DNA of 64,000 nt from Thelephora terrestris (Eukaryota; Basidiomycota; Agaricomycetes; Thelephorales; Thelephoraceae). Below the pieces are notes generated by a model. It made no database searches. It saw only the letters and a program-made list of their open reading frames with translations, and was not told the origin of the DNA. Where the stretch lies: contig WIUZ02000011.1 in the NCBI GenBank assembly GCA_015956445.1, positions 1,327,501-1,391,500 of the forward strand, given 5' to 3'. Each line of letters starts with the position of its first letter. Position 1 is the first letter of the stretch. A program made the position numbers and the translations under genes. Below, piece after piece: positions 36,313 to 48,225 of this stretch.

Positions 36313-36994
36313 ATGTCTCAGAGGATAGGAAATGTACGCGTCTGATGCTTCTGTTTTGCGGTTCTCGTCGCTGTATTTTACAGTATGTTTTGTAGACTGC
36401 GTTGGCCTATGCCCGGGTATGGCACCACGCCGACGCGTCGGACAGAATTCTCGGGAAGCTCGCTGAGCGAATCGCACTCGTCCTGATGGGAAAACACAAG
36501 CCTATATACGACGCCGCAGGTCGGTCTACACATTTATGGGGCAGGTTGACATGTTTTGTTTATTCTCGTCTCAAGCCGACTGTGGTGATTATGTGGTTGT
36601 GACCAACGCCAAGAAGGTCAAGGTCTCTGGTCGCAAGGAGGACCAGGTGCTGTACCGCAAGCACTCTATGTATCCTGGAGGCTTGAAAGAAATCAAGTAC
36701 AAGGACATGATGAAGCGGAAGCCTGACGAGGTGCGCAACACCATCCCATGGGAGACTCAAGTTGCGGGAGCTCAATTTTCGCTTGCATCCGTTTCATAGA
36801 TAATTCGCCAGGCGGTGTCCGGAATGTTGCCCAAAAACAAACTACGGGAGAGGAGATTAGAGAGACTCCGTATTTTCCCTGACGGCGATATGGGCATATT
36901 CCAACACAATATTGTGAAGCGATGGGAAGACGGCACGCTTACACCCATACCCCAAAATGTCTCCAAGGTTTCTGCCACAGGCTCCATTCAGTGA
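36313..36994 (+). CDS. MRPL23: Mitochondrial ribosomal protein uL13m (Mrpl23)
   Basis: Exons 36313..36333, 36396..36519, 36576..36730, 36800..36994 encode 164 residues. It is the mitochondrial large-subunit protein of the L13 family. The match is close over the whole length: MSQRIGN then TALAYARVWHHADASDRILG, ALVLMGKHKPIYDAA, DCGDYVVVTNAKKVKVSGRK, YRKHSMYPGGLKEI, the DMMKRKPDE then IIRQAVSGMLPKNKLRERRL core, and RIFPDGDM. Length equals that of fungal orthologues. The first exon holds seven codons, and its splice (AAT|GTACGC...GTAG|ACT) yields the expected N-terminus. Introns are 56-69 nt. It is isolated, with gene-poor DNA on both sides, but appears fully functional. Confidence 0.94.
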
Positions 36995-39040
36995 TCATAC
37001 GCTTCGCGGCCCCCTTTAGTAATGTATCTGCGATCCGTAACCCCGGAATAATACTCGTGCCTTTCACCCACGCAAGAATGAACTCTCGGCTTACCTGGAG
37101 CGATCGTTACTGGCTTCCGCTAGGATAAAGCACTCTGAGTACCCTCGGGGCGACCGGAACCGCACAACCGTGTCATCAACTTTTGTGAAATGTCCCTAAC
37201 TGGTTCGAGACTTCGTGTCCTGCACCCCATTTCTTCCTTACATCGTCGCTGAACGCGTGGCGGGGTTGCGATGCCGTCGGAAACTCCCGGCCTAATTTGC
37301 AAATGTCACCAATCTGCGGGAACCAGTACACCTCAGATGCGACACTTGTGTATTGACTTGTTGGTCTTCATCGGTGTACCGTGGCATTCTCATCGCTCTC
37401 CGGGAACCTTCATCTCCCTCACAAGCGTTCTACGGGGCTGAGACCCCGAAACCGCATAGGTGACTCCGTGAACACGATTCAACACATTCTCACCTTCGGG
37501 AGAGCGGGCTACCATCTCACTTTATGCGAGCCGGTGCAGCCCTTTCAAGTCTTTCCAGGGTCGAATCTTCACCGCTCTACCTTCATCACCGGAGAGTCAT
37601 CCGGATCTCGTGGCGCGACTGTGTCAACTAACTCGCGCTCTCAGATTCACCCCCAGAGCAACAAGAATCGGACGATTCTCCCTCCGTCGGCGGAAATAAC
37701 GCGCGACGCGATGTGGATCTCTTTAACTTCAGCTTCGTGAATCTGGATGGGCCGAGGCGTCTCTTTCAATAGACTTGGTTGTTGACCGGGACCTCCCCGG
37801 CTCCCGGACTACATACTCACAACGTCCCTCAGATCTGACGGCCTTGCTCGCGCCCTACACGCGATGCTTCAACGAATCCCTCTGCTCCACATCCGGGAAC
37901 AGAAGTCGACTTGTCATGTGCGCGTCATGAAACGTCTCCGTGGTGATTGGGGCTATGTGCATATCTTGACCCCGGTCGCACATTCCGCGGACTTGACAAT
38001 CGTACGAGGTTGTCATTCACCTGCTGGTGGTCAAGCAATCTCCCAGAGTGGATTGCCTATCTAGCTATCAGGGCCTTGGGCTGTCACAGGTCCTCCGGGT
38101 GCTGTTTCACGACCGATTTCGCCAGTTATCTTTCCCTCTGTGGGCCTCTCCGGGATTCAATGGGCGATGCAGTCGGAAAGGGCTAGGTGATGACCTTTAC
38201 GGCAGTGAAACCGGCAGCAGAAAGCCAAGACACGGCTGACTACCCCGTAATTGTCTGCTTGGGTGTTATGTAATGCGCTTTGTACAAGGTAAATGCCTGT
38301 GCGTCCGCCGTTCTGGTGACCGCTTCAGCTTCAGCATTCATTCGTTTACATCACCTCAGGGTCCACTGACCTGGGAACGTTTTCGCGGGACTTGAATCGC
38401 GCACGACTTCGCAGCATTCGCGCTCCGAATGCAGTATATCGACGTCCCAAAGAACGGCCCGGTCTTCTGCATCGTGTCCGGCGCGATCGGTTGCACAACA
38501 ATTGTTCGCAGATCACCCTCGGCTCCCCGGTTCAGGCAAACTCCTTGCTCGAATCTGCGTCCCCTGTACTAACGCATCGCCTTTGTTCTTGATGAACGCT
38601 GCTGGGAAGGTGAACCGAGATTGGTTCTCGTTCACAACGTAAACCGACCTGTTAATTCAATTTTGCTACGGAAGCTTCGACCCTGACACTGAGGGGAACG
38701 ACGTACAACAGGTACGTTCTATAGGTGGCAAGTCGCGCTCATGTGTGGCCCATCTTTGTCCCCTGATTGTCACGCCATAGCTTGCATGAAACCAACAACG
38801 CCGTGTACAAAAACGGCATACAACACACTTGGAGACCCCGGGTTGTGGGAGCGCTTCGCTGTGACGGCGCGTTCGTTTTTACATCCCTGGCGCAGGTGAT
38901 ATGTTCAGAACCCCCCACCGGCATGACTAACCGCGCCGAGAAGGCATGAAGGCACCTCAACTCAACAGCCGCCTTGGTTTAAAGAGGTAAAGCGGCGAGA
39001 AGAACTTTAGCTTTCTACTCCCCCTCAATAACTACCGAGA
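36995..39040. other. 2-kb gene-poor region
   Basis: No gene recognised on either strand; frames are short and overlap in all phases. The last part is presumably the promoter of the zinc-finger gene at 39041. Confidence 0.45.
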
Positions 39041-39837
39041 ATGGACCTGAAACTGGTACGTCTACCCGTTATTTCACATCGTCCCATGTCTAAGTGACAG
39101 CGTCTTCCAGATCGTCAACCAGCCTTGGGAGGTTCTGCCTTCCGCCACACCACATGCTAGCCCCACCGCAAGTACCAGCACTGCAACTAGCACGGGAAAT
39201 CCCGACTTCCGTGATACGGATTTCAGGAAGCCTGTCCTCGTATGGAGCCCTTCAATTTACCTCCCCACGTTCCCAGCTGAGTTGTCGCTCTTTAGGTGCC
39301 CGTGAAGAAACTGTATCTCGACTCGGAGCAAAAGGAAGCCATCCAATCGCTTTACATAGATGGCCGCGAATATCGGGCACGATTCAACGCGACCACTTCC
39401 AGCCAAGCTTCTGCCGAACAAGTTCTCCGTACGAACGGGTTATCGCAAGCAAACCAAACGCAAAATAAGCTCCAAAGCTGTTGGTTGACAGCGTGGAGCA
39501 GCACTTGGGGTTCCAAGAAAGGTTCCAAGAAGCGCAGTTTGTTTCAGTGGTACGACTTCCTGCCCTCGTGTCGGCTCCATAAATTGAACACGAAAGCGCT
39601 ACGAACAGTTCTTCGGGGTATAACACAGCGGCACGGCAAGCCAGAGACAAGCGTGGGTCGCAAAACCCGATTGAGTGGTCAAGGCAGGCTGACTACGAAT
39701 TCACCGGATGCCTCGCTCACGCAGACGTAACCTGGAACCGCACTTCGGGACAAGTTGAGCGGATAATCGGATACTTCGAACACAGCGAGAAGTGCGAAGC
39801 AGCTGCGGTGATTCGTTCGGTGTTGAGAGAGACGTGA
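39041..39837 (+). CDS. Transposon-type zinc-finger protein, stand-alone
   Basis: Exons 39041..39055, 39111..39239, 39296..39549, 39609..39837; all phases agree, 208 residues. I recognise no named domain. The C-terminal half has a C2HC-like arrangement, Cys133-x33-Cys167-x23-His191-x3-Cys195, within SLFQCSSGYNTAARQARDK and FTGCLAHADVTW, then IIGYFEHSEKC. From memory, similar segments precede transposase- or protease-like regions in fungal transposon proteins; a BED, FLYWCH or WRKY-GCM1 type of DNA-binding finger is the closest idea. Here the protein stops 13 residues after the last Cys. A Lys/Ser stretch (GSKKGSKKRS) lies just before the finger. It may be a domesticated DNA-binding protein or the surviving 5' part of an element. 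No terminal repeats were seen around it. Confidence 0.6.
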
Positions 39838-39954
39838 TTTCAGTGGATCTTGTATGCGGAAGGCGGGGGTCGTGGAGCGGCCCGCGCACGACTTTCAGGG
39901 TACTCGGAAACCAACTGTATTACCAATCGTGTATAACGCGGAGCGAAATGTGAG

Positions 39955-41232
39955 CTAGGCTGTGAGAACATCGTAACCGTCCTCGGTAATCAAGACCATG
40001 TGTTCTGCTTGCGCTCCTCTGGAGCAGTTCTAGAGGGGGGCGAGGGGGGCGATGAGTTACGTGTGGGCGAAAGTACAACATGAAACGCACTTCTGTAGAG
40101 GCAGCCCACCCATCGGGGAAAGTCCAGTCGGTTGGGTCCGGGCCTTCGATAACAATTGGCTAGCATACTGCGGTTAGTAACGTACGAGTATTTGGGTTAG
40201 TGCTTGGAGTCAGAAACACGTACTTCTATTGTAAAGCAGTGTCCGGGGAGCATCACGCCTGGTTCATCGTTCAGATGGTGTAGTATCCACGGCGGTCTGT
40301 GGAAAGCACTGCCAATCCCATGTCCTGTGAAGCGTTGCGATACGCAGTAGTTGCCGGACCGACGGATGTGGTCATGAATGACCTTCCCAATCCCTTTGAA
40401 TGGTTTCCCAGGGCCACAGTACTGAATTGCTAGGTCCAGCGCGTTATTCGTGATGTCGACCAAGCGCCTTCCTGGCTCGTCCTGGCCGGAAGTCGAAAGA
40501 GAAGCGGAATTTGGGTGAAGAATTGAAGCTCACAACATCTCCCACCAGAAATGTTCTTGAGGTATCTCCGTGATTCCTGTCGACGTACACAGTTACGTCG
40601 ATATTCACGATGTCACCGTCTTCGAGTGGCCGGCTTTTTCGAAGGTGAGAATACCTTCGGAGATCATTTTAGGTGGGGTCCACTCACCCATCTGGGACCC
40701 CGTGACACAGTATATTGTTGACGCTCGTACAACATGATTTCGGGAAGCCAGAATAGAGTAATGGAGAAGGATACGCCTCGTGGGCGGTTATCCAATCGTG
40801 TAATGCTGTGTCGATTGTTTCTGTGGTAACGCCTACCTAGAGGTTGTCAGCACCAAACACGCTGCAGCGACGATAAATGAAGGTGACCTTCACAAGTGTC
40901 GAAGCGTAGCTCAAAGCGTCTCTGGCCAAGAGCGCTGCTTTACGCAACGACATTTCTTCGGAGGAGCCGAGAGCTATTCGGCCATCGCCTTCATAGACTT
41001 CCCTGTGATTCAGACCATTGATTGTCGGGCTGTCCCCTTTGACGTATGGGGGACGTGGAATGTGTATAGGCACAGGTCGTGGAATGATGTGTGATACCCC
41101 CCAAACAAAGGGTTCCTTGGGAAGTACAACAGAATAGTCTCCGGGTAGCTGTTGGACGGAATACTTCCTCCACTTGGAGTTTTGTTGCCTGAAAGCGCGA
41201 CACAGCGACCGCGGCCCCAGTCGGAAGGCCAT
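39955..41232 (-). CDS. MAP1: Methionine aminopeptidase type I, mitochondrial-like
   Basis: Exons (minus) 40888..41232, 40688..40836, 40534..40633, 40481..40224, 40091..40159, 39955..40029; 331 residues. The enzyme removes the initiator methionine from nascent proteins. The full set of metal ligands is present: the two Asp of [19 protein letters not shown], His of GHGIG, Glu of FTIEPIV and Glu of [14 protein letters not shown]. The N-terminal 45 residues are Arg/Ser/Gln-rich with no acidic residue ([17 protein letters not shown]), typical of a mitochondrial presequence, and the cytosolic-type zinc-finger extension is absent. This points to the MAP1D-like mitochondrial form. Five introns of 51-64 nt. 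A 15-residue C-terminal exon-intron boundary was confirmed by the [10 protein letters not shown] motif. It is transcribed away from RRP43. Confidence 0.92.
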
Positions 41233-41343
41233 CGGGATTGGGAAACGGAAAGCAGAGCCAGCGGGAGTTGCCGAACTCGGCTTGGCCACGACGATCGAAC
41301 GGGTTCTCATTTGCGGCTTTGGAAGCAACCTGCGGCCCAAGGG
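41233..41343. promoter_or_regulatory. 111-bp bidirectional promoter, MAP1 / RRP43
   Basis: Start codons of two divergent genes lie 111 bp apart. No TATA box. The inference is from orientation and distance. Confidence 0.55.
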
Positions 41344-42463
41344 ATGGCCGCCACTTCAGTCCCTTCGGAGGAGATCAGAGCCGCGACATTCCAACGTCTG
41401 TATCCGAAAACGTACCTGGAACGCTTCCTGCAGGAGAATGTGAGACCGGATGGAAGAGATTTCCTCGAGTTCAGGGACTGTTCGATCAACGTTGGTAAAT
41501 GCCCTCAAAATATCAATCCGCCTCCGTGGCTGACCAGTCATGGCCGTTAGGTTCGATATCTACGGCGGATGGCTCATCGCTTGTACGTTTAGGAGACACC
41601 ACGGTGGTCTGCGGTGTCAAAGCCGAGATTGCAGAACCTGACTTGGACGCTCCAGAGGACGGGTTCCTAGGTATCGCGCCGATTAGGGTCGGGCCCCTAG
41701 AGGTTTGCTAACGCGATTCTCAGTCCCCAACCTCGACCTTCCACCACTCTGCTCGCCAAAATACAAACCCGGCCCGCCGTCCGATGATGCCCAAGTAATC
41801 TCGAGCCGACTGAATGAAGCTCTCATCCTGTGCGGTGTATTTCCGCCCATGCCACACAGAGCTCGTGTTCACTCCTATTGCCTAGCTCGGGCATGCTTCC
41901 CACGAAATCGCTGTGCATACAACCTGGGAAGTTCGTGTGGGTATTGTATGTTGATGCCACGTGTATCAACTACAACGGTAATGTGTTCGATGCCACTTTG
42001 TTGGCCATGGTTGCTGCTTTGAAAAATGGTCAGTGTTTACGTGTACGGAACCATTGATTCAAGATATTAAAAAGCGTTTCCCAGCTCGCCTACCGAAGGC
42101 TGTTTATCATGAAGAGACGAACCACGTTACGTGCTCCAGAAAGCTACGGGAACCCTTGTCGTTATCAGGAACCCCCCTCGCTTCGACATTCGGGGTATTT
42201 GATTCGTGTGTATTAATCACTGGGAGGTTAGACGCTAGTATTGAACGTCTATTCATAGCTCGCACCTTTTGGCTGATCCAACTGCATTTGAGGAGCCGTT
42301 GCTCGAGACGACAGTGACAATTATCACGGACAACGGGGGTCGTCTGCTGTCTACTAGTCAACTCGGACAGTACCTTCCGCCAGAGATGGACGTTCTCTCG
42401 GAATGTATAACCAACGCTAAAAGTCGCACGACCGAGATAATGAAACATATCCTTGCCATCTGA
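41344..42463 (+). CDS. RRP43: Exosome complex subunit Rrp43 (EXOSC8)
   Basis: Exons 41344..41494, 41551..41670, 41724..41829, 41886..42028, 42085..42205, 42259..42463; 281 residues. Rrp43 is one of six RNase PH-like subunits of the barrel of the eukaryotic RNA exosome and is catalytically inactive there. Visible features: [14 protein letters not shown] then [19 protein letters not shown], the RNase PH beta-core [20 protein letters not shown], the second-domain block [20 protein letters not shown] then [19 protein letters not shown], and [16 protein letters not shown]. Introns 53-56 nt, all phase-consistent. The last exon encodes a C-terminal helix ending in ILAI. It converges on HAM1, with 86 bp between the stop codons. 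Confidence 0.9.
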
Positions 42464-42549
42464 TCTACGGGTATTATCTCGGACTCGGGCCTACAGAGAA
42501 AAATTATGCGACCATTCTGATACTTTCTAAAATCGTAGTGGTTGGTGAG

Positions 42550-43349
42550 CTACTGGTTGGCGCTTGCGAGGTATTCCTTCAACTTCGCCAGAGCCCTGTA
42601 TCTATGTGAGAGCCCATTCTTGTCTTCAGGGGTCATCTCCGCATAACTAGATGTGCGCGTGAACGCTCTTTCCGAGGATGAAGACAGAAAAATCCATACG
42701 TTCTCCCGGTGCCCTCTGCCTCGAACACTGCATCCCACCCAAAGTTTGCGGTTCCACGGGCAGGTACAATCCGTCCATCAGTGCGGCCTTCAAATAGGAC
42801 TGGCTCCGTTCCAGGGCCGGCACTGTATGCGAAGGTGCACAACGCCCAAGCGTCCTTAGTATCGAACCCAGCCAGCATTTTATTCAAACCTAACCGTCTT
42901 AGCCCTCAGAGAGTAGGTGCGTCAGGTTAAGATGTATTTGTTACCATCATGGCCGAGTTCCGTGAGAAAGTACTTGATGTAAGGACCTGGGAGTCCGTTG
43001 AGAGCCTTGAAGCACAAAGCAGTGTCTTCTGTTATACAAGGACCACCGATCTGGAACATATCAACGTTGGACAAGGATCGACACGTCGTGAAGGTAGAAG
43101 ACTGCACCAAGTCAGCCGCTCGACGACATTTCTCCCGGGCAACTTCCTGAGTTGACCCTTGAACTTCTGGGACTGGTAAAATGGTCTTGAGGCATGGATA
43201 ACCATTGCGACAAGATAAAAGGGCTGGTACCCACTGTCGAGAGCCTGTGAGGTGATCTCAATGGGTGTACCCTGCAGTAGGATCGCCTTCACTTCTCGCA
43301 GTTTGCCTGCGTTTCCCGTTACAAATACTACGCAAAGGGGTTCATCCAT
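42550..43349 (-). CDS. HAM1: Inosine triphosphate pyrophosphatase (Ham1/ITPase)
   Basis: Exons (minus) 43235..43349, 43108..43172, 42945..43050, 42700..42889, 42550..42646; 190 residues, the family norm. The enzyme hydrolyses ITP, dITP and XTP to monophosphates, keeping deaminated purines out of nucleic acids. Motifs: [17 protein letters not shown] at the nucleotide-binding N-terminus, [40 protein letters not shown] then [23 protein letters not shown] and [19 protein letters not shown]. All introns are 55-62 nt. A longer in-frame N-terminal extension exists upstream, but the ATG at 43349 gives the family start. Confidence 0.94.
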
Positions 43350-43634
43350 GTTTGCTTGGGCGATGCGGATCTCATACCTAGTCTTTGCATTTCCACGAGG
43401 GTGAGGGGGAGTTGCGGCCGGCAATTGCCGGAGATGGAGCACTCGGAGGCCGCTTGAAGACGGCGTTGGATTTTCCTCACGCACATCGTTCCACTGGTCC
43501 AGGTCGCAGCGTACGTGCGCACTTCGTCACTCTCGCTTATCTATCTGCCGCGATTCTCGACGGTGCCGTTCCGCTAGGCTTTTCCGCCGCTCACGTCGAG
43601 TACCACGGAGATTGACCCCGTTTTGGTGCAAGAT
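43350..43634. promoter_or_regulatory. Divergent promoter, HAM1 / BOI-like gene
   Basis: 285 bp between divergent start codons. No specific element recognised. Confidence 0.45.
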
Positions 43635-46600
43635 ATGCCGGAATACGTCTATGCGTTGTTCGAGTTCTTTCCAGAAAATCCCGACGAGATTAATTTCAAG
43701 CCCGGTGACCGCATAGAGATTATTGAGAAGGATGATGTCTACGGCGACGGTTGGTGGCAGGTGAGTCCTCTTCGATCGGCTGGACTTTCCCATTCGATAC
43801 GGAGACCTTCTTGGTCGGGCTTGGTTTTGGCGGACAACAATGCACGGGGTGAACGCGTGTTGTGAATACCAGAAGGGTGTTGCGTGTTCTTTCTCCCCGT
43901 CTCCTTTCGGAACGTTCATGACTTGCCGCCTGCCCTCTTCTCGCCGTCTCATTTACCCGTGTCTGTGGTAATACATGTGATACTTACGTTCTTCTCTTAA
44001 CAAGGGCCGGACAGAGACCGGTAGCGTTGGTCTCTTTCCAAAGACTTTTACCACACCAAACCCCCCGGTGGTAACTCCAACACCCCCAGCTGTTGAGGTT
44101 CATGGCCCAGAACCCGAGCCACATCCTCCTACCACCTTGCAAACCCTGCGGGAAGAACCCGAGAGTTTGGCGGCCTCTACAAATCCCGATTCCAGCTCCA
44201 CTCCCCCTACGACCGACGGAGAAGTGATGCACGCCACAATGACAGACGTACAGAAAGCCATAGAGCAACTTGGGAGGCATGATGCTGATGGATCCAGGAG
44301 CTTTAGTTTTGCGAGTTCGCGCGGAGAAGGCGAGGGCGACTGGACCGATCGTGATTCGGCTACGGATACCGATGAAGAGGTCGATGGCTGGCGTCTGAGC
44401 GCTAGGCAGAGACTTGCTGAGAATTCTAGGATGGTCAACGAGGGATCAGCGGAACCTTCGACCCCGATGCGCGTCTCGGCTCCGCCAATTGAGGTCGAAC
44501 TCAGTGACGAAAGTGAGGCCGAGGATGACAAACCCAGCCCCCAGTTGTATGCTGAATCGCCCTACCTCCGACACCACCCCCACATTCCCGAGGAAGAGGA
44601 GGACGACACCCAGCCTTCGACCAAAGCCAACTTAACAAACCAATCTGTTGAGCCCGACCTTGGTACTCCGGTGGTAGCCTCCGACGTATACCTTGTCCCT
44701 TCTCCTGAGCCGGGAGTGGATGATTTACCCACCGCCACCCTCCCTAAAATGTCCTTCCTCAAGGAACAAGACAAAGGCCTAAGGGTGGCTTCTCCAGAGC
44801 CCGATCCAATGCCTGCGCGAGAACCGGAGCCGGAGGTCAAGCTCGGCCCACAGCCCGAGGAGGTAGCCCATGCGCAGATTCCACTTCCAACATCTCCCGC
44901 ACCAATGAACGGCATCTCCCTCTCCTCTCCTCCCTCCACCCCTCCTCCTGTTGTTTCTCCAGTACCACTTTCTTCAGTTTTCCTGACCGACACACTGCTT
45001 GAACGAGCCCGTACTCCCACATTTCAACCGCCTGGCACTCCTTCCTCCTCTACGATTACTTCGATCGGGATTCAACAGGCCCTCGGGACACCGACCAAGT
45101 CGCAATCCCCGTTCCGACCTCGATCGAGCGAAACCCCTCCCCTTGAGAACCCCGCTTCGCCATCCCTATCACCATCTAACCCCCCAGCAGAGTGGACTGT
45201 TGAAGAGGTTGTGGATTGGCTCAAGGTTAAAGGAATCGATCAGGGTACTTGTGAGAAGTTCATTGGTAGTGGTGGTTCATTTGTGGTGCAAATTCGTGGC
45301 GCTTACCCTCCGCTCTGCAGAACAAGATATTACGGGGGATGTTCTTCTCGAGTTAGATCTAGACCTGCTCAAGACCGAGATTGGCATCACTGCTTTCGGC
45401 AAACGGAAGCGTATCGCGAATGCCATCGCGGAGTTGAAAACACCAATGACACCAGCGCCAAACGCCCACCCAGAAAGTTTCTTCTCCCACTCGAGAAGCA
45501 TGAGTTCGGCCCAGGCATCTTCGTTCCACAGTCCATCATTGTTCTCATCGACAGCCCCTCCAATTTCTGCCATGGGCTCACAGACCCTTATCGGGTTCTA
45601 CCAGGGCGACAGTCCGATGATTACCGAGGACACCAGCAGTTCATTACCAGATACACCAAGAAGCGCCAGACCCAGGAGGGAGTCCGACTCTGGATCCAAC
45701 CCGGAAACATTGAACAGGGCCAGTTCGAGGAGCTCAATCATTGGCCTCGGAATTCAGTTGACCAGCAAGTTCCAGGTAAGCGTTGTACAATGTGGAGTCA
45801 ATGGCGAGACTCTGATGCCAATCGAATTTTACAGAAAAGCCGGCCAACACAACTGAATTTGTCGCCTAGTGAGAGGAATTTTGGTGGGAAAAGCGTTGCT
45901 ATATCTGAAAATGTCGTCACCATCAACGATGATAAAAGGGCCATGAGCGAGGTGGGTGACGCTCTCATCTTCAAACCGATGAGTAAGGTTAATTTGAAGT
46001 TGGTACAGGGCGAGATTACCAATGCCGGTAGCAGCAGGGATGGAAAAGATACTATTTCTACCCCCATCTCTCTCACCTCAACTAAACGTGACTCCGTTGA
46101 CGAGCCGGCGGCGCTCCCTAATACTCACAGGAGGGCCAAAAAGAGCACCGACAACACCAGGCCGAGTGATCGTCTTAGTTTATTCGGGAGTATCAGCGGC
46201 ACCATAGGGAAGTCAAGGAAACCTCCCCCGAGGTACTCAGCTGGGTATGTTCTATTGAAAACGTAGACTACAACTGCTCGGCACTGACGGGCTCGTTCTG
46301 GATAGGTCTACAGATAGAGAGGATGACGGGGCATCTGCAAAGGGAGATAAAGACAAACCCCCGTCTACATTCTCCAGGCTCTACCACATGGGAGACAGGA
46401 AACAGTCGATCTCGAAGCACAATGTCGGGGAACTCAACGCGAAACAGGTTGCTCTGGACAAAGTAAAAGCCTTAGCGGATGCCTCTCCGAAACCGTCCAA
46501 GGAAGACAAGGACAGGACCACCTTGCGAAAACGAGGTTCTGGTGGGTCACCAGTCCCCCCAACTCTAATCAAGGGGCCTGGACTCGTCCAGGGCCGTAGC

Positions 46601-47875
46601 GTCCTCGAGCAGATCGGGACCCCCGACTTCAATGGCTGGTTGATGAAGAAGGGGGAGCACTACAACACGTGGAAAAGCAGGTACTGTGTGCTGAAGGGGC
46701 ATAATCTCTACTGGATGCGAAGTAACAACGCGATGGTTCGGGCCAGCTATCTTTTACCAGGGTGTAAGCTAATCTTTGACTCTAGGAGACCAAGATTAAA
46801 GGGTATATCAACGTTGCTGGCTATAGGATCACTCCCGACGAGGATGTCAAACCTGGAAGCTATGGTTTCAAAATGGAACACCCGAACGACAAGACTCATA
46901 TGTTCCATTCTGACACCCATTCCGTCGTCCGGGAATGGATGAAAGCGTTGATTAAATCGACCATTGAACGTGACTACAGCAGTAAGTACAGGCAGTACAC
47001 CGCAAAGCATTAATCGCTGAAGCCGTCTTGCAGAACCTGTCAGTTCTACTGCCACTGTTCCGACTATCCCATTGGATGTTGCTCAAGCCATGAACCCCCC
47101 TCCGCGGCCTCCGTCACCGAGCTCTCGTGCTGCTACCCAGAGAGCGATGAGGAGACCAAACCCCAATCAACTTTCCAGTCGGGATGCTCAAGTGTTGTTG
47201 CTCGGCGCAGAGAAGGTAAAGGGTGATGCCAAGGAAAACGGCAGCCGGGTCGAGTCTTTCTTCCCTGGTGACCACATCCCAAGCCCTATCGAGATCCCGA
47301 AGAGTGACTCGTATGACACAACGTCAACCCAATCGATCGCGCCCCCACGCCCGAGCAGGAATAGGTTGAGCTCCGTTATCGATTCCGGGTCCGTGAGTTC
47401 GTTTCCTATCCCTAGCTGTCTTAGACTCTCAAATTTCGTCCAGAATTTTGTCGTTGACGAGGGCCTGATCGATTGGGCTAATGGGCATTTGCCCTCAAAC
47501 CTTCGGTTTAAGGATATTGCCGATTGTGGTGGCCTAAATCTCATGAGGATAGCTGAATCGATCAAGGGAAAGCCCGCTTCACCGCCCGTCCTTGACTCCT
47601 GTTTCCCGTCCGGACCAAAAGACGACAGACTGGATGGTCTCTTCAGTCTGTTTGACTTCCTCTTGAATAACGACGTCCACTTGGGAACGGTGAGTATCAA
47701 CGATGTTAGGCAGGGCAAGAAGGACAAGGTCGTCCAGGTGTTGAAGGCGCTGAAGTCGTGGGAAGATAAAAAGACTGAGATCTCCCAATTCCTCAATGCC
47801 GGTCCTGGGTTGGTGTACAACTCCAAGCCATTTCTATCGACCGCCGGGGGTTCAGTGTGGACCCCTGTGATGTAA
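43635..47875 (+). CDS. Boi1/Pob1-like SH3-SAM-PH polarity protein
   Basis: Exons 43635..43760, 44005..45265, 45321..45775, 45835..46244, 46306..46735, 46786..46981, 47034..47875; 1239 residues. Boi1/Boi2 and fission-yeast Pob1 link Cdc42 signalling and formins to exocytosis at growth sites. Order of domains: N-terminal SH3 (YVYALFEFFPENPDEINF, GDGWWQ, TGSVGLFPKTF), a long Pro/Glu-rich linker, SAM near residues 435-500 (EWTVEEVVDWLKVKGID; GDVLLELDLDLLKTEIGI), a second linker, PH near 860-960 (FNGWLMKKGEHYNTWKSRYC; YGFKMEHPNDKTHMFHSDT), and a C-terminal globular part (LIDWANGHLPSNLRFKDIAD; VSINDVRQGKKDKVVQVLKA) that resembles a calponin-homology domain. The first intron, inside the SH3, is long (244 nt); the other five are 50-61 nt. 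Confidence 0.88.
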
Positions 47876-48225
47876 ATATATACTTTGCTTTCTACATTTT
47901 TTGTTACCACTGACCGTAGGGTCCTCCACTCTTTACATCTTTTCCTTCCCCTCTTCACTTCCTGCTCGTTGTCACCAATTGCTAGTTGCTCCGATTTTCA
48001 CCGTTTTGTATCATTCTCTGTCCAATTGCCGACCGCACGGACGATCATCTTGAGTTTCACTCTGTTGTACATGCGTCATTAACCGATCGTTCACCCACTC
48101 CTTGATCATGAATTTTTCGCCCTTCTTGTTTTATCTTATCTGACAGTACCCATACCCTCCTTGTTTTTCGTATTTTCTTTCCACACGCACCACTGCTGCA
48201 CCTCTTCCTTCCTCTGTGATCACGA
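47876..48225. other. Spacer BOI-like gene to TTC27
   Basis: A 350-bp same-strand spacer, T/C-rich, which probably includes the 3' end of the BOI-like transcript and the TTC27 promoter. No gene seen. Confidence 0.5.
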
